Below are positions 27,519 to 41,792 of a stretch of 64,000 nt of DNA, in pieces. The notes under the pieces are model-generated. The model was not told where the DNA came from. It searched no databases and saw only the letters and a list, made by a program, of their open reading frames with translations. The stretch lies in assembly GCF_051020985.1 (NCBI RefSeq), contig NW_027475170.1:434001-498000 (forward strand). Reading direction: 5' to 3'. Made by a program: the position numbers and the translations under genes. Source of the stretch: Nomia melanderi. Lineage: Eukaryota; Arthropoda; Insecta; Hymenoptera; Halictidae. Every line of letters begins with the position of its first letter. The stretch's first letter is position 1.

Positions 27519-29164
27519 CATCGACACATGGGGCCGGTCACTCAGGGTCAGGGAAAAATCCAATATATATCTGGTGATATCTCGGGTGCTACTACAGATA
27601 GGGCAATGCACCAAAGTGCATTGTCTGTAGGAGGCGCTGGCGCATGAATCTGTGCAGCGGGAACGACCTCGGACCACCAGGGGCCGAGAAAACCACCGTC
27701 TCATGGGGCCGGACACTCAGGGTCGGGGAAAAATCCAATATATATCTGGTGATATCTCGGGTGCTATGAGAGATAGCGCAATAATCCAAAGTGAATTATC
27801 TGCAGGAGGCCCTGGCGCATGAATCTGTGCAGCGGGAACGACCTCGGACCACCAGGGGCCGAGAAAACCACAGTCTCATGGGGCCGGACCCTCAGGGTCT
27901 GGGGAAAATCCAATATATCTGGTGATATCTCGGGTGCTATTAGAGATAGCGCAATAAACCAACGTGAATTATCTGCAGGAGGCCCTGGCGCATGAATACG
28001 TGCAGCGGGAACGACCTCGGACCACCAGGGGCCGAGAAAACCACCGTCTCATGGGGCCGGACACTCAGGGTCATGGAAAAATCCAATATATATCTGGTGA
28101 TATCTCGGGTGCTATTAGAGGTAGCGCAATAATCCAAAGTGAATTGTCTGCAGGAGGCCCTGGCGCATGAATCTGTGCAGCGGCAACGACCTCGGACCAC
28201 CAGGGGCCGAGAAAACCACCGTCTCATGGGGCCGGACACTCAGGGTCAGGGATAAATACAATATATAACTGTTGATATCTCGGGTGCTATTACAGATAGC
28301 GCAATAAATCAAAGTGCATTGTCTGTAGGAGGCCCTGGCGCATGAATCTGTGCAGCGGGAACGACCTCGGACCACCAGGGGCCGAGAAAATCACCGTCTC
28401 ATGGGGCCGGACTGTCTGGGTCATGGAAAAATCCAATATATATCTGGTGATATCTCGGGTGCTATTAGAGATAGCGAGATAATCCAAAGCGAATTATCTG
28501 CAGGAAGGCCTGGCGCATGAATCTGTGCGGCGGGAACGACCTCGGACCACCAGGGGCCGAGAAAACCACAGTCTCATGGGGCCGGACACACATGGTCAGG
28601 GGAAAATCCAATATATATCTGGTGATATCTCGGGTGCTATTAGAGATAGCGCAATAATCCAAAGTGAATTATCTGCAGGAAGCCCTGGCGCATGAATCTG
28701 TGCAGCGGGAACGACCTCGGACCACCAGGGGCCGAGAAAACCACAGTCTCATGGGGCCGGACACACATGGTCAGGGGAAAATCCAATATATATCTGGTGA
28801 TATCTCGGGTGCTATTACAGATAGCGCAATAAATCAAAGTGCATTATCTGCAGGAGGCCCTGGCGCATGAATCTCTGCAGCGGGATCGACCTCGGACAAC
28901 CAGGGGCCGAGAAAACCACCGACACATGGGGCCGGACACTCAGGGTCAGGGAACAATCCAATATATATCAGGTGATATCTCGGGTGATATTAGAGATAGC
29001 GCAATAAATCAAAGTGCATTGTCAGTAGGAGGCCCTGGCGCATGAACCTGTGCAGCGGGTACGGCCTCGGACCACCAGGGGCCGAGAAAACCACTGACAC
29101 ATGCGGCCGGACACGCAGGGTCAGGGAAAAATCCAATATATATCTGGTGATATCTCGGGTGCTA

Positions 29165-30420
29165 TTAGATATAGCGCAATAATCCAAAGTGAATTATCTG
29201 CAGGAGGCCCTGGCGCATGAATCTGTCCACCGGGAACGACCTCGGACCACCAGGGGCCGAGAAAACCACCGTCTCATTGGGCCGGACGCTCAGGGTCAGG
29301 GAAAAATCCAATATATAACTGGTGATATCTCGGGTGCTATTAGAGATAGCGCAATAAACCAAAGTGAATTACCTGCAGGGGACGCTGGCGCATGAATCTG
29401 TGCAGCGGGAACGACCTCGGACCACCAGGGGCCGAGAAAACCACCGTCTCATGGGGCCGGACACTCAGGTGCAGGGAAAAATCCAATATATATCTGGTGA
29501 TATCTGGGGTGCTTTTACAGATCGCGCAAAAAATCAAAGTGCATTGTCTGTAGGAGGCCCTGGCGCATGAATCTGTGCAGCGGGAACGACCTCGGACCAC
29601 CAGGGGCCGAAAAAACCACCGTCTCATGGGGCCGGACACTCAGGTTCAGGGAAAAATCCAATATATATCTGGTGATACCTCGGGTGCTATTACAGATAGC
29701 GCAATAATTCAAACTGCATTGTCTGTACGAGGCCCTGACGAATGAATCTGTGCAGCGGGAACGACCTCGGACCACCAGGGGCCGAGAAAACCACAGTCTC
29801 ATGGGGCCGGACACACATGGTCAGGGGAAAATCCAATATATATCTGGTGATATCTCGGGTGCTGTTAGAGATAGCGCAATAATCCAAAGTGAATTATCTG
29901 CAGGAGGCCCTGGCGCATGAATCTGTGCACCGGGAACGACCTCGGACCACCAGGGGCCGAGAAAACCACCGTCTCATTGGGCCGGACGCTCAGGGTCAGG
30001 GAAAAATCCAATATATAACTGGTGATATCTCGGGTGCGATTAGAGATAGCGCAATAAACCAAAGTGAATTATCTGCAGGGGACGCTGGCGCATGAATCTG
30101 TGCAGCGGGAACGACCTCGGACCACCAGGGGCCGAGAAAACCACCGTCTCATGGGGCCGGACACTCAGGTGCAGGGAAAAATCCAATATATATCTGGTGA
30201 TATCTGGGGTGCTTTTACAGATCGCGCAAAAAATCAAAGTGCATTGTCTGTAGGAGGCCCTGGCGCATGAGTCTGTGCAGCGGGAACGACCTCGGACCAC
30301 CAGGGGCCGAAAAAACCACCGTTTCATGGGGCCGGACACTCAGGTTCAGGGAAAAATCCAATATATATCTGGTGATATCTCGTGTGCTGTTAGAGATAGC
30401 GCAATAATCCAAAGTGAATT
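29165..30420 (+). repeat. Four-monomer (700-bp) duplication
   Basis: 29165-29720 matches 29865-30420, sharing CTCATTGGGCCGGACGCTC, TATATAACTGG, CAGGGGACGCTGG, CTCAGGTGCAGGG and ATCTGGGGTGCTTTTACAG. Confidence 0.83.
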
Positions 30421-30953
30421 ATCTGCAGGAGGCACTGGCGCATGAATTTGTGCAGCGGGAACGACCTCGGACCACAGGGGCCGAGAAAACCACAGTCTCA
30501 TGGGGCCGGACAGACATGGTCAGGGGATAATCCAGTATATATCTGGTGATATCTCGGGTGCTATTACAGATAGCGCAATTAATCAAAGTGCATTATCTGC
30601 AGGAGGCCCTGGCGCATGAATCTGTGCAGCGGGATCGACCTCGGACAACCAGGGTCCGAGAAAACCACCGACACATGGGGCCGGACACACATGGTCAGGG
30701 GAAAATCCAATATATATCTGGTGATATCTCGGGTGCTATTAGAGATAGCGCAATAAACAAATGTGAATTATCTGCAGGGGGCCCTGCCGCATGAATCTGC
30801 GCAGCGGGAACGACCTCGGAGCACCAGGGGCCGAGGAAACCACCGTCTCATGGGGCCGGACACTCAGGATCAGGGAAAAATCCAATATATATCTGGTGAT
30901 ATCTCGGGTGCTATTACAGATAGCGCGATAAATCAAAGTGCTTTGTCTGCGAG

Positions 30954-33900
30954 AGGCCCTGGCGATTGAATCAGTGCAGCAGGAACGACCTCGGACCACC
31001 AGGGGCCGAGAAAACCACCGTCACATGGGGCCGGACACTCAGGGACAGGGGAAAATCCAATATATATCTGGTGATATCTAGGGTGCTATTAGAGATAGCG
31101 CAATAAACCAAAGTGAATTATCTGCAGGAGGCCCTGGCGCATGCATCTGTGCAGCGGGAACGACCTCTGACCACCAGGGGCCGAGAAAACCACCGTCTCA
31201 TTGGGCCGGACACTCAGGGTCAGGGAAAAATCCAATATATAACTGGTGATATCTCGGGTGCTATTAGAGATAGCGCAATAAACCAGAGTGAATTATCTGC
31301 AGGGGACGCTGGCGCATGAATCTGGGCAGCAGGAACGACCTCGGACCACCAGGGGCTGAGAAAATTACAGATGTTCGGTATCCGTCACACAAGGTCATGT
31401 AAAAATCCAGCATATATCAGGTGATATCTCGGGTGCTATTACAGATAGCGCGATAAATCAAAGTGCATGGTCTGTAGCAGGCCCTGGCGCATGAATCTGG
31501 GCAGCAGGAACGACCTCGGACCGCCAGGGGCCGAGAAAATTACAGATGTTCGGTATCCGTCACCCACGGTCATGAAAAAATCCAGCATATATCTGGTGAC
31601 ATCTCGGGTGCTATTACAGATAGCGCGATAAATCCATGAGCATTGTCTGTAGCATTCCCTGGCGCATGAATCTGTGCAGCGGGAACGACCACGGACTACC
31701 AGGGGCCGAAAAAACCACCGTCTCATGGGGCCGGACACTCAGGTTCAGGGAAAAATCCAATATATATCTGGTGATATCTCGGGTGCTATTACAGATAGCG
31801 CAATAAATCAAACTGCATTGTCTGTAGGAAGCCCTGACGCATGAATCTGTGCAGCGGGAACGACCTCGGACCACCAGGGGCCGAGAAAACCACAGTCTCA
31901 TGGGGCCGGACACACATGGTCAGGGGAAAATCCAATATATATCTGGTGATATCTCGGGTGCTATTAGAGATAGCGCAATAATCCAAAGTGAATTATCTGC
32001 AGGAGGCCCTGGCGCATGAATCTGTGCTGCGGGAACGACCTCGGACCACCAGCGGCCGAGAAAACCACCGTCTCATGGGGCCGGACACTCAGGGTCAGGG
32101 GAAAATCCAATATATATCTGGTGATATCTCGGGTGCTATTACAGGTAGCGCACTAATCCAAAGTGAGTTATCTGCAGGAGGCCCTGGCGCATGAATCTGT
32201 GCAGCGGGAACGACCTCGGACCACCAGGGGCCGAAAAATCCACCGTCTCATGGGGCCGGACACTCAGGTTCAGGGAAAAATCCAATATATATCTGGTGAT
32301 ATCTCGGGTGCTATTGCAGATAGCGCAATAAATCAAACTGCATTGTCTGTAGGAGGCCCTGTCGCATGAATCTGTGCAGCGGGAACGACCTCGGACCACC
32401 AGGGGCCGAGAAAACCACAGTCCCATGGGGCCGGACACACATGGTCAGGGGAAAATCCAATATATATCTGGTGATATCTCGGGTGCTATTAGAGATAGCG
32501 CAATAAATCAAATTGCATTGTCAGTAGGAGGCCCTGGCGCATGAACCTGTGCAGCGGGTACGACCTCGGATGACCAGGGGCCGAGAAAACCACCGACACA
32601 TGGGGCCGGACACTCAGAGTCAGGGAAAAATCCAATATATAACTGGTGATATCTCGGGTGCTATTAGAGATAGCGCAATAAACCAAAGTGAATTATCTGC
32701 CGGGGACGCTCGCGCATGAATCTGTGCAGCGGGAACGACCTCGGACCACCAGGGGCCGAGAAAACCACCGTCTCATGGGGCCGGACACTCAGGTTCAGGG
32801 AAAAATCCAATATATATCTGGTGATATCTCGGGTGCTATTACAGATAGCGCAATAAATCAAACTGCATTGTCTGTAGGAGGCCCTGGCGCATGAGTCTGT
32901 GCAGCGGGAACGACCTCGGACCACCAGGGGCCGAAAAAACCACCGTCTCATGGGGCCGGACACTCAGGTTCAGGGAAAAATCCAATATATATCTGGTGAT
33001 ATCTCGGGAGCTGTTAGAGATAGCGCACTAATCCAAAGTGAGTTATCTGCAGGAGGCCCTGGCGATTGAATCAGTGCAGCAGGAACGACCTCGGACCACC
33101 AGGGGCCGAGAAAACCACCGTCACATGGGGCCGGACACTCAGGGACAGGGGAAAATCCAATATATATCTGGTGATATCTAGGGTGCTATTAGAGATAGCG
33201 CAATAAACCAAAGTGAATTATCTGCAGGAGGCCCTGGCGCATGCATCTGTGCAGCGGGAACGACCTCTGACCACCAGGGGCCGAGAAAACCACCGTCTCA
33301 TTGGGCCGGACACTCAGGGTCAGGGAAAAATCCAATATATAACTGGTGATATCTCGGGTGCTATTAGAGATAGCGCAATAAACCAGAGTGAATTATCTGC
33401 AGGGGACGCTGGCGCATGAATCTGGGCAGCAGGAACGACCTCGGACCACCAGGGGCTGAGAAAATTACAGATGTTCGGTATCCGTCACACAAGGTCATGT
33501 AAAAATCCAGCATATATCAGGTGATATCTCGGGTGCTATTACAGATAGCGCGATAAATCAAAGTGCATGGTCTGTAGCAGGCCCTGGCGCATGAATCTGG
33601 GCAGCAGGAACGACCTCGGACCGCCAGGGGCCGAGAAAATTACAGATGTTCGGTATCCGTCACCCACGGTCATGAAAAAATCCAGCATATATCTGGTGAC
33701 ATCTCGGGTGCTATTACAGATAGCGCGATAAATCCATGAGCATTGTCTGTAGCATTCCCTGGCGCATGAATCTGTGCAGCGGGAACGACCACGGACTACC
33801 AGGGGCCGAAAAAACCACCGTCTCATGGGGCCGGACACTCAGGTTCAGGGAAAAATCCAATATATATCTGGTGATATCTCGGGTGCTATTACAGATAGCG

Positions 33901-35164
33901 CAATAAATCAAACTGCATTGTCTGTAGGAAGCCCTGACGCATGAATCTGTGCAGCGGGAACGACCTCGGACCACCAGGGGCCGAGAAAACCACAGTCTCA
34001 TGGGGCCGGACACACATGGTCAGGGGAAAATCCAATATATATCTGGTGATATCTCGGGTGCTATTAGAGATAGCGCAATAATCCAAAGTGAATTATCTGC
34101 AGGAGGCCCTGGCGCATGAATCTGTGCTGCGGGAACGACCTCGGACCACCAGCGGCCGAGAAAACCACCGTCTCATGGGGCCGGACACTCAGGGTCAGGG
34201 GAAAATCCAATATATATCTGGTGATATCTCGGGTGCTATTACAGGTAGCGCACTAATCCAAAGTGAGTTATCTGCAGGAGGCCCTGGCGCATGAATCTGT
34301 GCAGCGGGAACGACCTCGGACCACCAGGGGCCGAAAAATCCACCGTCTCATGGGGCCGGACACTCAGGTTCAGGGAAAAATCCAATATATATCTGGTGAT
34401 ATCTCGGGTGCTATTGCAGATAGCGCAATAAATCAAACTGCATTGTCTGTAGGAGGCCCTGTCGCATGAATCTGTGCAGCGGGAACGACCTCGGACCACC
34501 AGGGGCCGAGAAAACCACAGTCCCATGGGGCCGGACACACATGGTCAGGGGAAAATCCAATATATATCTGGTGATATCTCGGGTGCTATTAGAGATAGCG
34601 CAATAAATCAAATTGCATTGTCAGTAGGAGGCCCTGGCGCATGAACCTGTGCAGCGGGTACGACCTCGGATGACCAGGGGCCGAGAAAACCACCGACACA
34701 TGGGGCCGGACACTCAGAGTCAGGGAAAAATCCAATATATAACTGGTGATATCTCGGGTGCTATTAGAGATAGCGCAATAAACCAAAGTGAATTATCTGC
34801 CGGGGACGCTCGCGCATGAATCTGTGCAGCGGGAACGACCTCGGACCACCAGGGGCCGAGAAAACCACCGTCTCATGGGGCCGGACACTCAGGTTCAGGG
34901 AAAAATCCAATATATATCTGGTGATATCTCGGGTGCTATTACAGATAGCGCAATAAATCAAACTGCATTGTCTGTAGGAGGCCCTGGCGCATGAGTCTGT
35001 GCAGCGGGAACGACCTCGGACCACCAGGGGCCGAAAAAACCACCGTCTCATGGGGCCGGACACTCAGGTTCAGGGAAAAATCCAATATATATCTGGTGAT
35101 ATCTCGGGAGCTGTTAGAGATAGCGCACTAATCCAAAGTGAGTTATCTGCAGGAGGCCCTGGCG
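30954..35164 (+). repeat. Perfect 2,100-bp (12-monomer) tandem duplication
   Basis: Line-by-line comparison shows 30954-33064 identical to 33054-35164, with no difference seen. The unit is exactly 12 monomers. The junctions fall in the near-constant motif AGGCCCTGGCG: before it the copies are entered by GCGAG and GCAGG respectively, and after it 33061 continues ATTG while 35161 continues CCTG. This is the expected product of a recent in-register unequal exchange. The unit includes two tandem type B monomers (31351-31590, repeated at 33451-33690). Confidence 0.93.
31351..31590 (+). repeat. Tandem pair of type B variant monomer blocks (B3 subtype)
   Basis: Two consecutive monomers carry the diverged block in the GATGTTCGGTATCCGTCAC form with GGTCATG. 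The same pair recurs near 33451/33631, 35731/35911 and 39751/39931. All B3 blocks seen are in such pairs, and all lie between 31 and 40 kb, in line with spread by the segmental duplications. Confidence 0.8.
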
Positions 35165-37665
35165 CCTGAATCTGTGCAGCGGGAACGACCTCGGACCACC
35201 AGGGGCCGAAAAAACCACCGTCTCATGGGGCCGGACACCCAGGTTCAGGGAAAAATCCAATATATATCTGGTGATATCTCGGGTGCTATTACAGATAGCG
35301 CGATAAATCAAAGTGCTTTGTCTGCGAGAGGCCCTGGCGAATGAATCAGTGCAGCAGGAACGACCTCGGACCACCAGGGGCCGAGAAAACCACCGTCTCA
35401 TTGGGCCGGACACTCAGGGTCAGGGAAAAATCCAATATATAACTGGTGATATCTCGGGTGCTATTAGAGATAGCGCAATAAACCAAAGTGAATTATCTGC
35501 AGGGGACGCTGGCGCATGAATCTGTGCAGCGGGAACGACCTCGGACCACCAGGGGCCGAGAAAACCACCGGCTCATGGGGCCGGACCCTGAGGGTCGGGG
35601 AAAAACCCAATATATATCAGGTGATATCTCGGGTGCTATTAGAGATAGCGCAATGAACCAAAGTGCACTGTCCGTATCAGGCCCTTGCACATGAATCTGG
35701 GCAGCAGGAACGACCTCGGACCACCAGGGGCTGAGAAAATTACAGATGTTCGGTATCCGTCACACAAGGTCATGTAAAAATCCAGCATATATCAGGTGAT
35801 ATCTCGGGTGCTATTACAGATAGCGCGATAAATCAAAGTGCATGGTCTGTAGCAGGCCCTGGCGCATGAATCTGGGCAGCAGGAACGACCTCGGACCGCC
35901 AGGGGCAGACAAAATTACAGATGTTCGGTATCCGTCACCCATGGTCATGAAAAAATCCATAATATATCTGGTGACATCTCGGATGCTATTACAGATAGCG
36001 CGATAAATCAATGTGCATTGTCTGTAGCATTCCCTGGCGTATGAATCTGTGCAGCGGGAACGACCTCGGACTACCAGGGGCCGAGAAAACCACCGTCTCA
36101 TGGGGCCGGACACTCAGGTTCAGGGAAAAATCCAATATATATCTGGTGATATCTCGGGTGCTATTACAGATAGCGCAATAAATAAACTGCATTGTCTGTA
36201 GGAGGCCCTGACGCATGAATCTGTGCAGCGGGAACGACCTCGGACCACCAGGGGCCGAGAAAACTACCGTCTCATGGGGCCGGACACTCGGGGTCAGGGA
36301 AAAATCCAATATATATCTCGTGATATCTCGGGTGCTATTAGAGATAGCGCAATAAACCAAAGTGAATTATCTGCAGGGGACGCTGGCGCATGAATCTGTG
36401 CAGCGGGAACGACCTCGGACCACCAGGGGCCGAGAAAACCTCCGGCTCATGGGGCCGGACCCTGAGGATCGGGGAAAAACCCAATATATATCAGGTGATA
36501 TCTCGGGTGCTATTAGAGATAGCGCAATAAATCAAAGTGCATTGTCTGTAGGAAGCCCTGACGCATGAATCTGTGCAGCGGGAACGACCTCGGACCACCA
36601 GGGGCCGAGAAAACTACCGTCTCATGGGGCCGGACACTCGGGGTCAGGGAAAAATCCAATATATATCTGGTGATATCTCGGGTGCTATTAGAGATAGCGC
36701 AATAAACCAAAGTGCATTGTCTGCAGGAGGCCCTGGCGCATGAATCTGTGCAGCGGGAACGACCTCGGACTACCAGGGGCCGAGAAAACCACCGTCTCAT
36801 GGGGCCGGACACTCAGGTTCAGGGAAAAATCCAATATATATCTGGTGATATCTCGGGTGCTATTACAGATAGCGCAATAAATCATACTGCATTGTCTGTA
36901 GGAGGCCCTGACGCATGAATCTGTGCAGCGGGAACGACCTCGGACCACCAGGGGCCGAGAAAACTACCGTCTCATGGGGCCGGACACTCGGGGTCAGGGA
37001 AAAATCCAATATATATCTGGTGATATCTCGGGTGCTATTAGAGATAGCGCAATAAACCAAAGTGCATTGTCTGCAGGAGGCCCTGGCGCATGAATCTGTG
37101 CAGCGGGAACGACCTCTGACCACCAGGGGCCGAGAAAACCACCGTCTCATGGGGTGGGACACTCAGGGTCAGGGAAAAATCCAATATATATCTGATGGTA
37201 TCTCGGGTGCTATTACAGATAGCGCTATAAATCAAAGTGCATTGTCTGTAGGAGGCCCTGGCGCATGAATCTGTGCAGCGGGAACGACCTCGGACCACCA
37301 GGGGCCGAAGAAACTACCGTCTCATGGGGCCGGACACTCACGGTCAGGGAAAAATCCAATATATATCTGGTGAAATCTCGGGTGCTATTACAGGTAGCGC
37401 AATAAATCAAAGTGCATTGTCTGTAGGAGGCCCTGGCGCATGAATCTGTGCAGCGGGAACGACCTCGGACCACCAGGGGCCGAGAAAACCACCGTCTCAT
37501 GGGGCCGGACACTCAGTGTCAGGGAAAAATCCAATATATATCTGCTGATATCTCAGGTGCTATAACAGATAGCGCCATAAATCAAAGTGCATTGTCTGCA
37601 GGAAGCCCTGGCGCCTGAATCCGTGCAGCGGGAACGACCTCGGACCACCAGGGGCCGAGAAAACC
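34102..37665 (+). repeat. Segmental duplication, copy 1 (matches 38301-41689)
   Basis: A run of about 20 monomers nearly identical to 38301-41689. The offset is 4,199 bp up to about 35340 and 4,024 bp from about 35590 on. The second copy therefore lacks one monomer (175 bp), the one with CTCATTGGGCCGG near 35395-35570. The 4,199 offset is 24 monomers less one base. Scattered single-base differences show that it is older than the perfect 2,100-bp duplication it partly overlaps. Confidence 0.88.
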
Positions 37666-37759
37666 ACGGTCTCATGGGGTCGGACACTCAGGGTCAGGGA
37701 AAAATCCAATATATATCTGGTGATATCTCGGGTGCTATAAGAGATAGCGCAATAAACCA

Positions 37760-38156
37760 AAGTGAATTATCTGCAGGAGGCCCTGGCGCATGCATCTGTG
37801 CAGCGGGATCGAGCTCGGACCACCAGGGGCCTAGAAAACCGCCGTCCCATGGGGCCGGACTGTCAGGGTCAGGGAAAAATCCATTATATATCTGGTGATA
37901 TCTCGGGTGCTATTAGAGATAGCGCGATAAATCAAAGTGCATTGTCTGCAGGAAGCCCTGGCGCATGAATCTGTGCAGCGGCAACGACCTCGGACAACCA
38001 GGGGCCGAGAAAACCACCGTCTCATGGGGCCGGTCACTCAGGGTCAGGGAAAAATCAAATATATATCTGGTGATATCGCGGGTGCTATTAGAGATACCGC
38101 AATAAATCAAAGTGCATTGCCCGTAGGAGGCCCTTGCGCATGAATCTGTGCAGCGG
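37760..38156 (+). repeat. Long-range duplicate of 25161-25557
   Basis: Carries the same four rare variants in the same order as 25161-25557. It is embedded between the two copies of the 3.4-3.6 kb segmental duplication, so it marks a separate exchange event. Confidence 0.85.
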
Positions 38157-38300
38157 GAACGACCTCGGACCACCAGGGGCCGAGAAAACCACAGTCCCAT
38201 GGGGCCGGACACACATGGTCAGGGGAAAATCCAATATATATCTGGTGATATCTCGGGTGCTATTAGAGATAGCGCAATAAATCAAATTGCATTGTCAGTA

Positions 38301-41300
38301 GGAGGCCCTGGCGCATGAATCTGTGCTGCGGGAACGACCTCGGACCACCAGCGGCCGAGAAAACCACCGTCTCATGGGGCCGGACACTCAGGGTCAGGGG
38401 AAAATCCAATATATATCTGGTGATATCTCGGGTGCTATTACAGATAGCGCACTAATCCAAAGTGAGTTATCTGCAGGAGGCCCTGGCGCATGAATCTGTG
38501 CAGCGGGAACGACCTCGGACCACCAGGGGCCGAAAAAACCACCGTCTCATGGGGCCGGACACTCAGGTTCAGGGAAAAATCCAATATATATCTGGTGATA
38601 TCTCGGGTGCTATTGCAGATAGCGCAATAAATCAAACTGCATTGTCTGTAGGAGGCCCTGTCGCATGAATCTGTGCAGCGGGAACGACCTCGGACCACCA
38701 GGGGCCGAGAAAACCACAGTCCCATGGGGCCGGACACACATGGTCAGGGGAAAATCCAATATATATCTGGTGATATCTCGGGTGCTATTAGAGATAGCGC
38801 AATAAATCAAATTGCATTGTCAGTAGGAGGCCCTGGCGCATGAACCTGTGCAGCGGGTACGACCTCGGATGACCAGGGGCCGAGAAAACCACCGACACAT
38901 GGGGCCGGACACTCAGGGTCAGGGAAAAATCCAATATATAACTGGTGATATCTCGGGTGCTATTAGAGATAGCGCAATAAACCAAAGTGAATTATCTGCC
39001 GGGGACGCTCGCGCATGAATCTGTACAGCGGGAACGACCTCGGACCACCAGGGGCCGAGAAAACCACCGTCTCATGGGGCCGGACACTCAGGTTCAGGGA
39101 AAAATCCAATATATATCTGGTGATATCTCGGGTGCTATTACAGATAGCGCAATAAATCAAACTGCATTGTCTGTAGGAGGCCCTGGCGCATGAGTCTGTG
39201 CAGCGGGAACGACCTCGGACCACCAGGGGCCGAAAAAACCACCGTCTCATGGGGCCGGACACTCAGGTTCAGGGAAAAATCCAATATATATCTGGTGATA
39301 TCTCGGGTGCTGTTAGAGATAGCGCACTAATCCAAAGTGAGTTATCTGCAGGAGGCCCTGGCGCCTGAATCTGTGCAGCGGGAACGACCTCGGACCACCA
39401 GGGGCCGAAAAAACCACCGTCTCATGGGGCCGGACACTCAGGTTCAGGGAAAAATCCAATATATATCTGGTGATATCTCGGGTGCTATTACAGATAGCGC
39501 GATAAATCAAAGTGCTTTGTCTGCGAGAGGCCCTGGCGAATGAATCAGTGCAGCAGGAACGACCTCGGACCACCAGGGGCCGAGAAAACCACCGTCACAT
39601 GGGGCCGGACACTCAGGGACAGGGGAAAACCCAATATATATCAGGTGATATCTCGGGTGCTATTAGAGATAGCGCAATGAACCAAAGTGCATTGTCCGTA
39701 TCAGGCCCTTGCACATGAATCTGGGCAGCAGGAACGACCTCGGACCACCAGGAGCTGAGAAAATTACAGATGTTCGGTATCCGTCACACAAGGTCATGTA
39801 AAAATCCAGCATATATCAGGTGATATCTCGGGTGCTATTACAGATAGCGCGATAAATCAAAGTGCATGGTCTGTAGCAGGCCCTGGCGCATGAATCTGGG
39901 CAGCAGGAACGACCTCGGACCGCCAGGGGCAGAGAAAATTACAGATGTTCGGTATCCGTCACCCATGGTCATGAAAAAATCCAGCATATATCTGGTGACA
40001 TCTCGGATGCTATTACAGATAGCGCGATAAATCAATGTGCATTGTCTGTAGCATTCCCTGGCGTATGAATCAGTGCAGCGGGAACGACCTCGGACTACCA
40101 GGGGCCGAGAAAACCACCGTCTCATGGGGCCGGACACTCAGGTTCAGGGAAAAATCCAATATATATCTGGTGATATCTCGTGTGCTATTACAGATAGCGC
40201 AATAAATAAACTGCATTGTCTGTAGGAGGCCCTGGCGCATGAATCTGTGCAGCGGGAACGACCTCGGACCACCAGGGGCCGAGAAAACTACCGTCTCATG
40301 GGGCCGGACACTCGGGGTCAGGGAAAAATCCAATATATATCTCGTGATATCTCGGGTGCTATTAGAGATAGCGCAATAAACCAAAGTGAATTATCTGCAG
40401 GGGACGCTGGCGCATGAATCTGTGCAGCGGGAACGACCTCGGACCACCAGGGGCCGAGAAAACCTCCGGCTCATGGGGCCGGACCCTGAGGATCGGGGAA
40501 AAACCCAATATATATCAGGTGATATCTCGGGTGCTATTAGAGATAGCGCAATAAATCAAAGTGCATTGTCTGTAGGAAGCCCTGACGCATGAATCTGTGC
40601 AGCGGGAACGACCTCGGACCACCAGCGGCCGAGAAAACTACCGTCTCATGGGGCCGGACACTCGGGGTCAGGGAAAAATCCAATATATATCTGGTGATAT
40701 CTCGGGTGCTATTAGAGATAGCGCAATAAACCAAAGTGCATTGTCTGCAGGAGGCCCTGGCGCATGAATCTGTGCAGCGGGAACGACCTCGGAATACCAG
40801 GGGCCGAGAAAACCACCGTCTCATGGGGCCGGACACTCAGGTTCAGGGAAAAATCCAATATATATCTGGTGATATCTCGGGTGCTATTACAGATAGCGCA
40901 ATAAATCAAACTGCATTGTCTGTAGGAGGCCCTGACGCATGAATCTGTGCAGCGGGAACGACCTCGGACCACCAGGGGCCGAGAAAACTACCGTCTCATG
41001 GGGCCGGACACTCGGGGTCAGGGAAAAATCCAATATATATCTGGTGATATCTCGGGTGCTATTAGAGATAGCGCAATAAACCAAAGTGCATTGTCTGCAG
41101 GAGGCCCTGGCGCATGAATCTGTGCAGCGGGAACGACCTCTGACCACCAGGGGCCGAGAAAACCACCGTCTCATGGGGTGGGACACTCAGGGTCAGGGAA
41201 AAATCCAATATATATCTGATGGTATCTCGGGTGCTATTACAGATAGCGCTATAAATCAAAGTGCATTGTCTGTAGGAGGCCCTGGCGCATGAATCTGTGC

Positions 41301-41689
41301 AGCGGGAACGACCTCGGACCACCAGGGGCCGAAGAAACTACCGTCTCATGGGGCCGGACACTCACGGTCAGGGAAAAATCCAATATATATCTGGTGAAAT
41401 CTCGGGTGCTATTACAGGTAGCGCAATAAATCAAAGTGCATTGTCTGTAGGAGGCCCTGGCGCATGAATCTGTGCAGCGGGAACGACCTCGGACCACCAG
41501 GGGCCGAGAAAACCACCGTCTCATGGGGCCGGACACTCAGTGTCAGGGAAAAATCCAATATATATCTGCTGATATCTCAGGTGCTATAACAGATAGGGCC
41601 ATAAATCAAAGTGCATTGTGTGCAGGAAGCCCTGGCGCATGAATCCGTGCAGCGGGAACGACCTCGGACCACCAGGGGCCGAGAAAACC
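38301..41689 (+). repeat. Segmental duplication, copy 2 (matches 34102-37665)
   Basis: Same order of variant monomers as copy 1, beginning at the GTGCTGCGGGAACGACC monomer and ending after the monomer with CTATAACAGATAG. One internal monomer is missing relative to copy 1. It contains the paired type B monomers near 39751 and 39931. Confidence 0.88.
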
Positions 41690-41792
41690 ACCGTCTCATG
41701 GGGCCAGACTGTCAGGGTCAGGGAAAAATCCATAATATATCTGGTGATATCTCGGGTGCTCTTACAGATAGCGCAATAAATCAAAGTCCATT

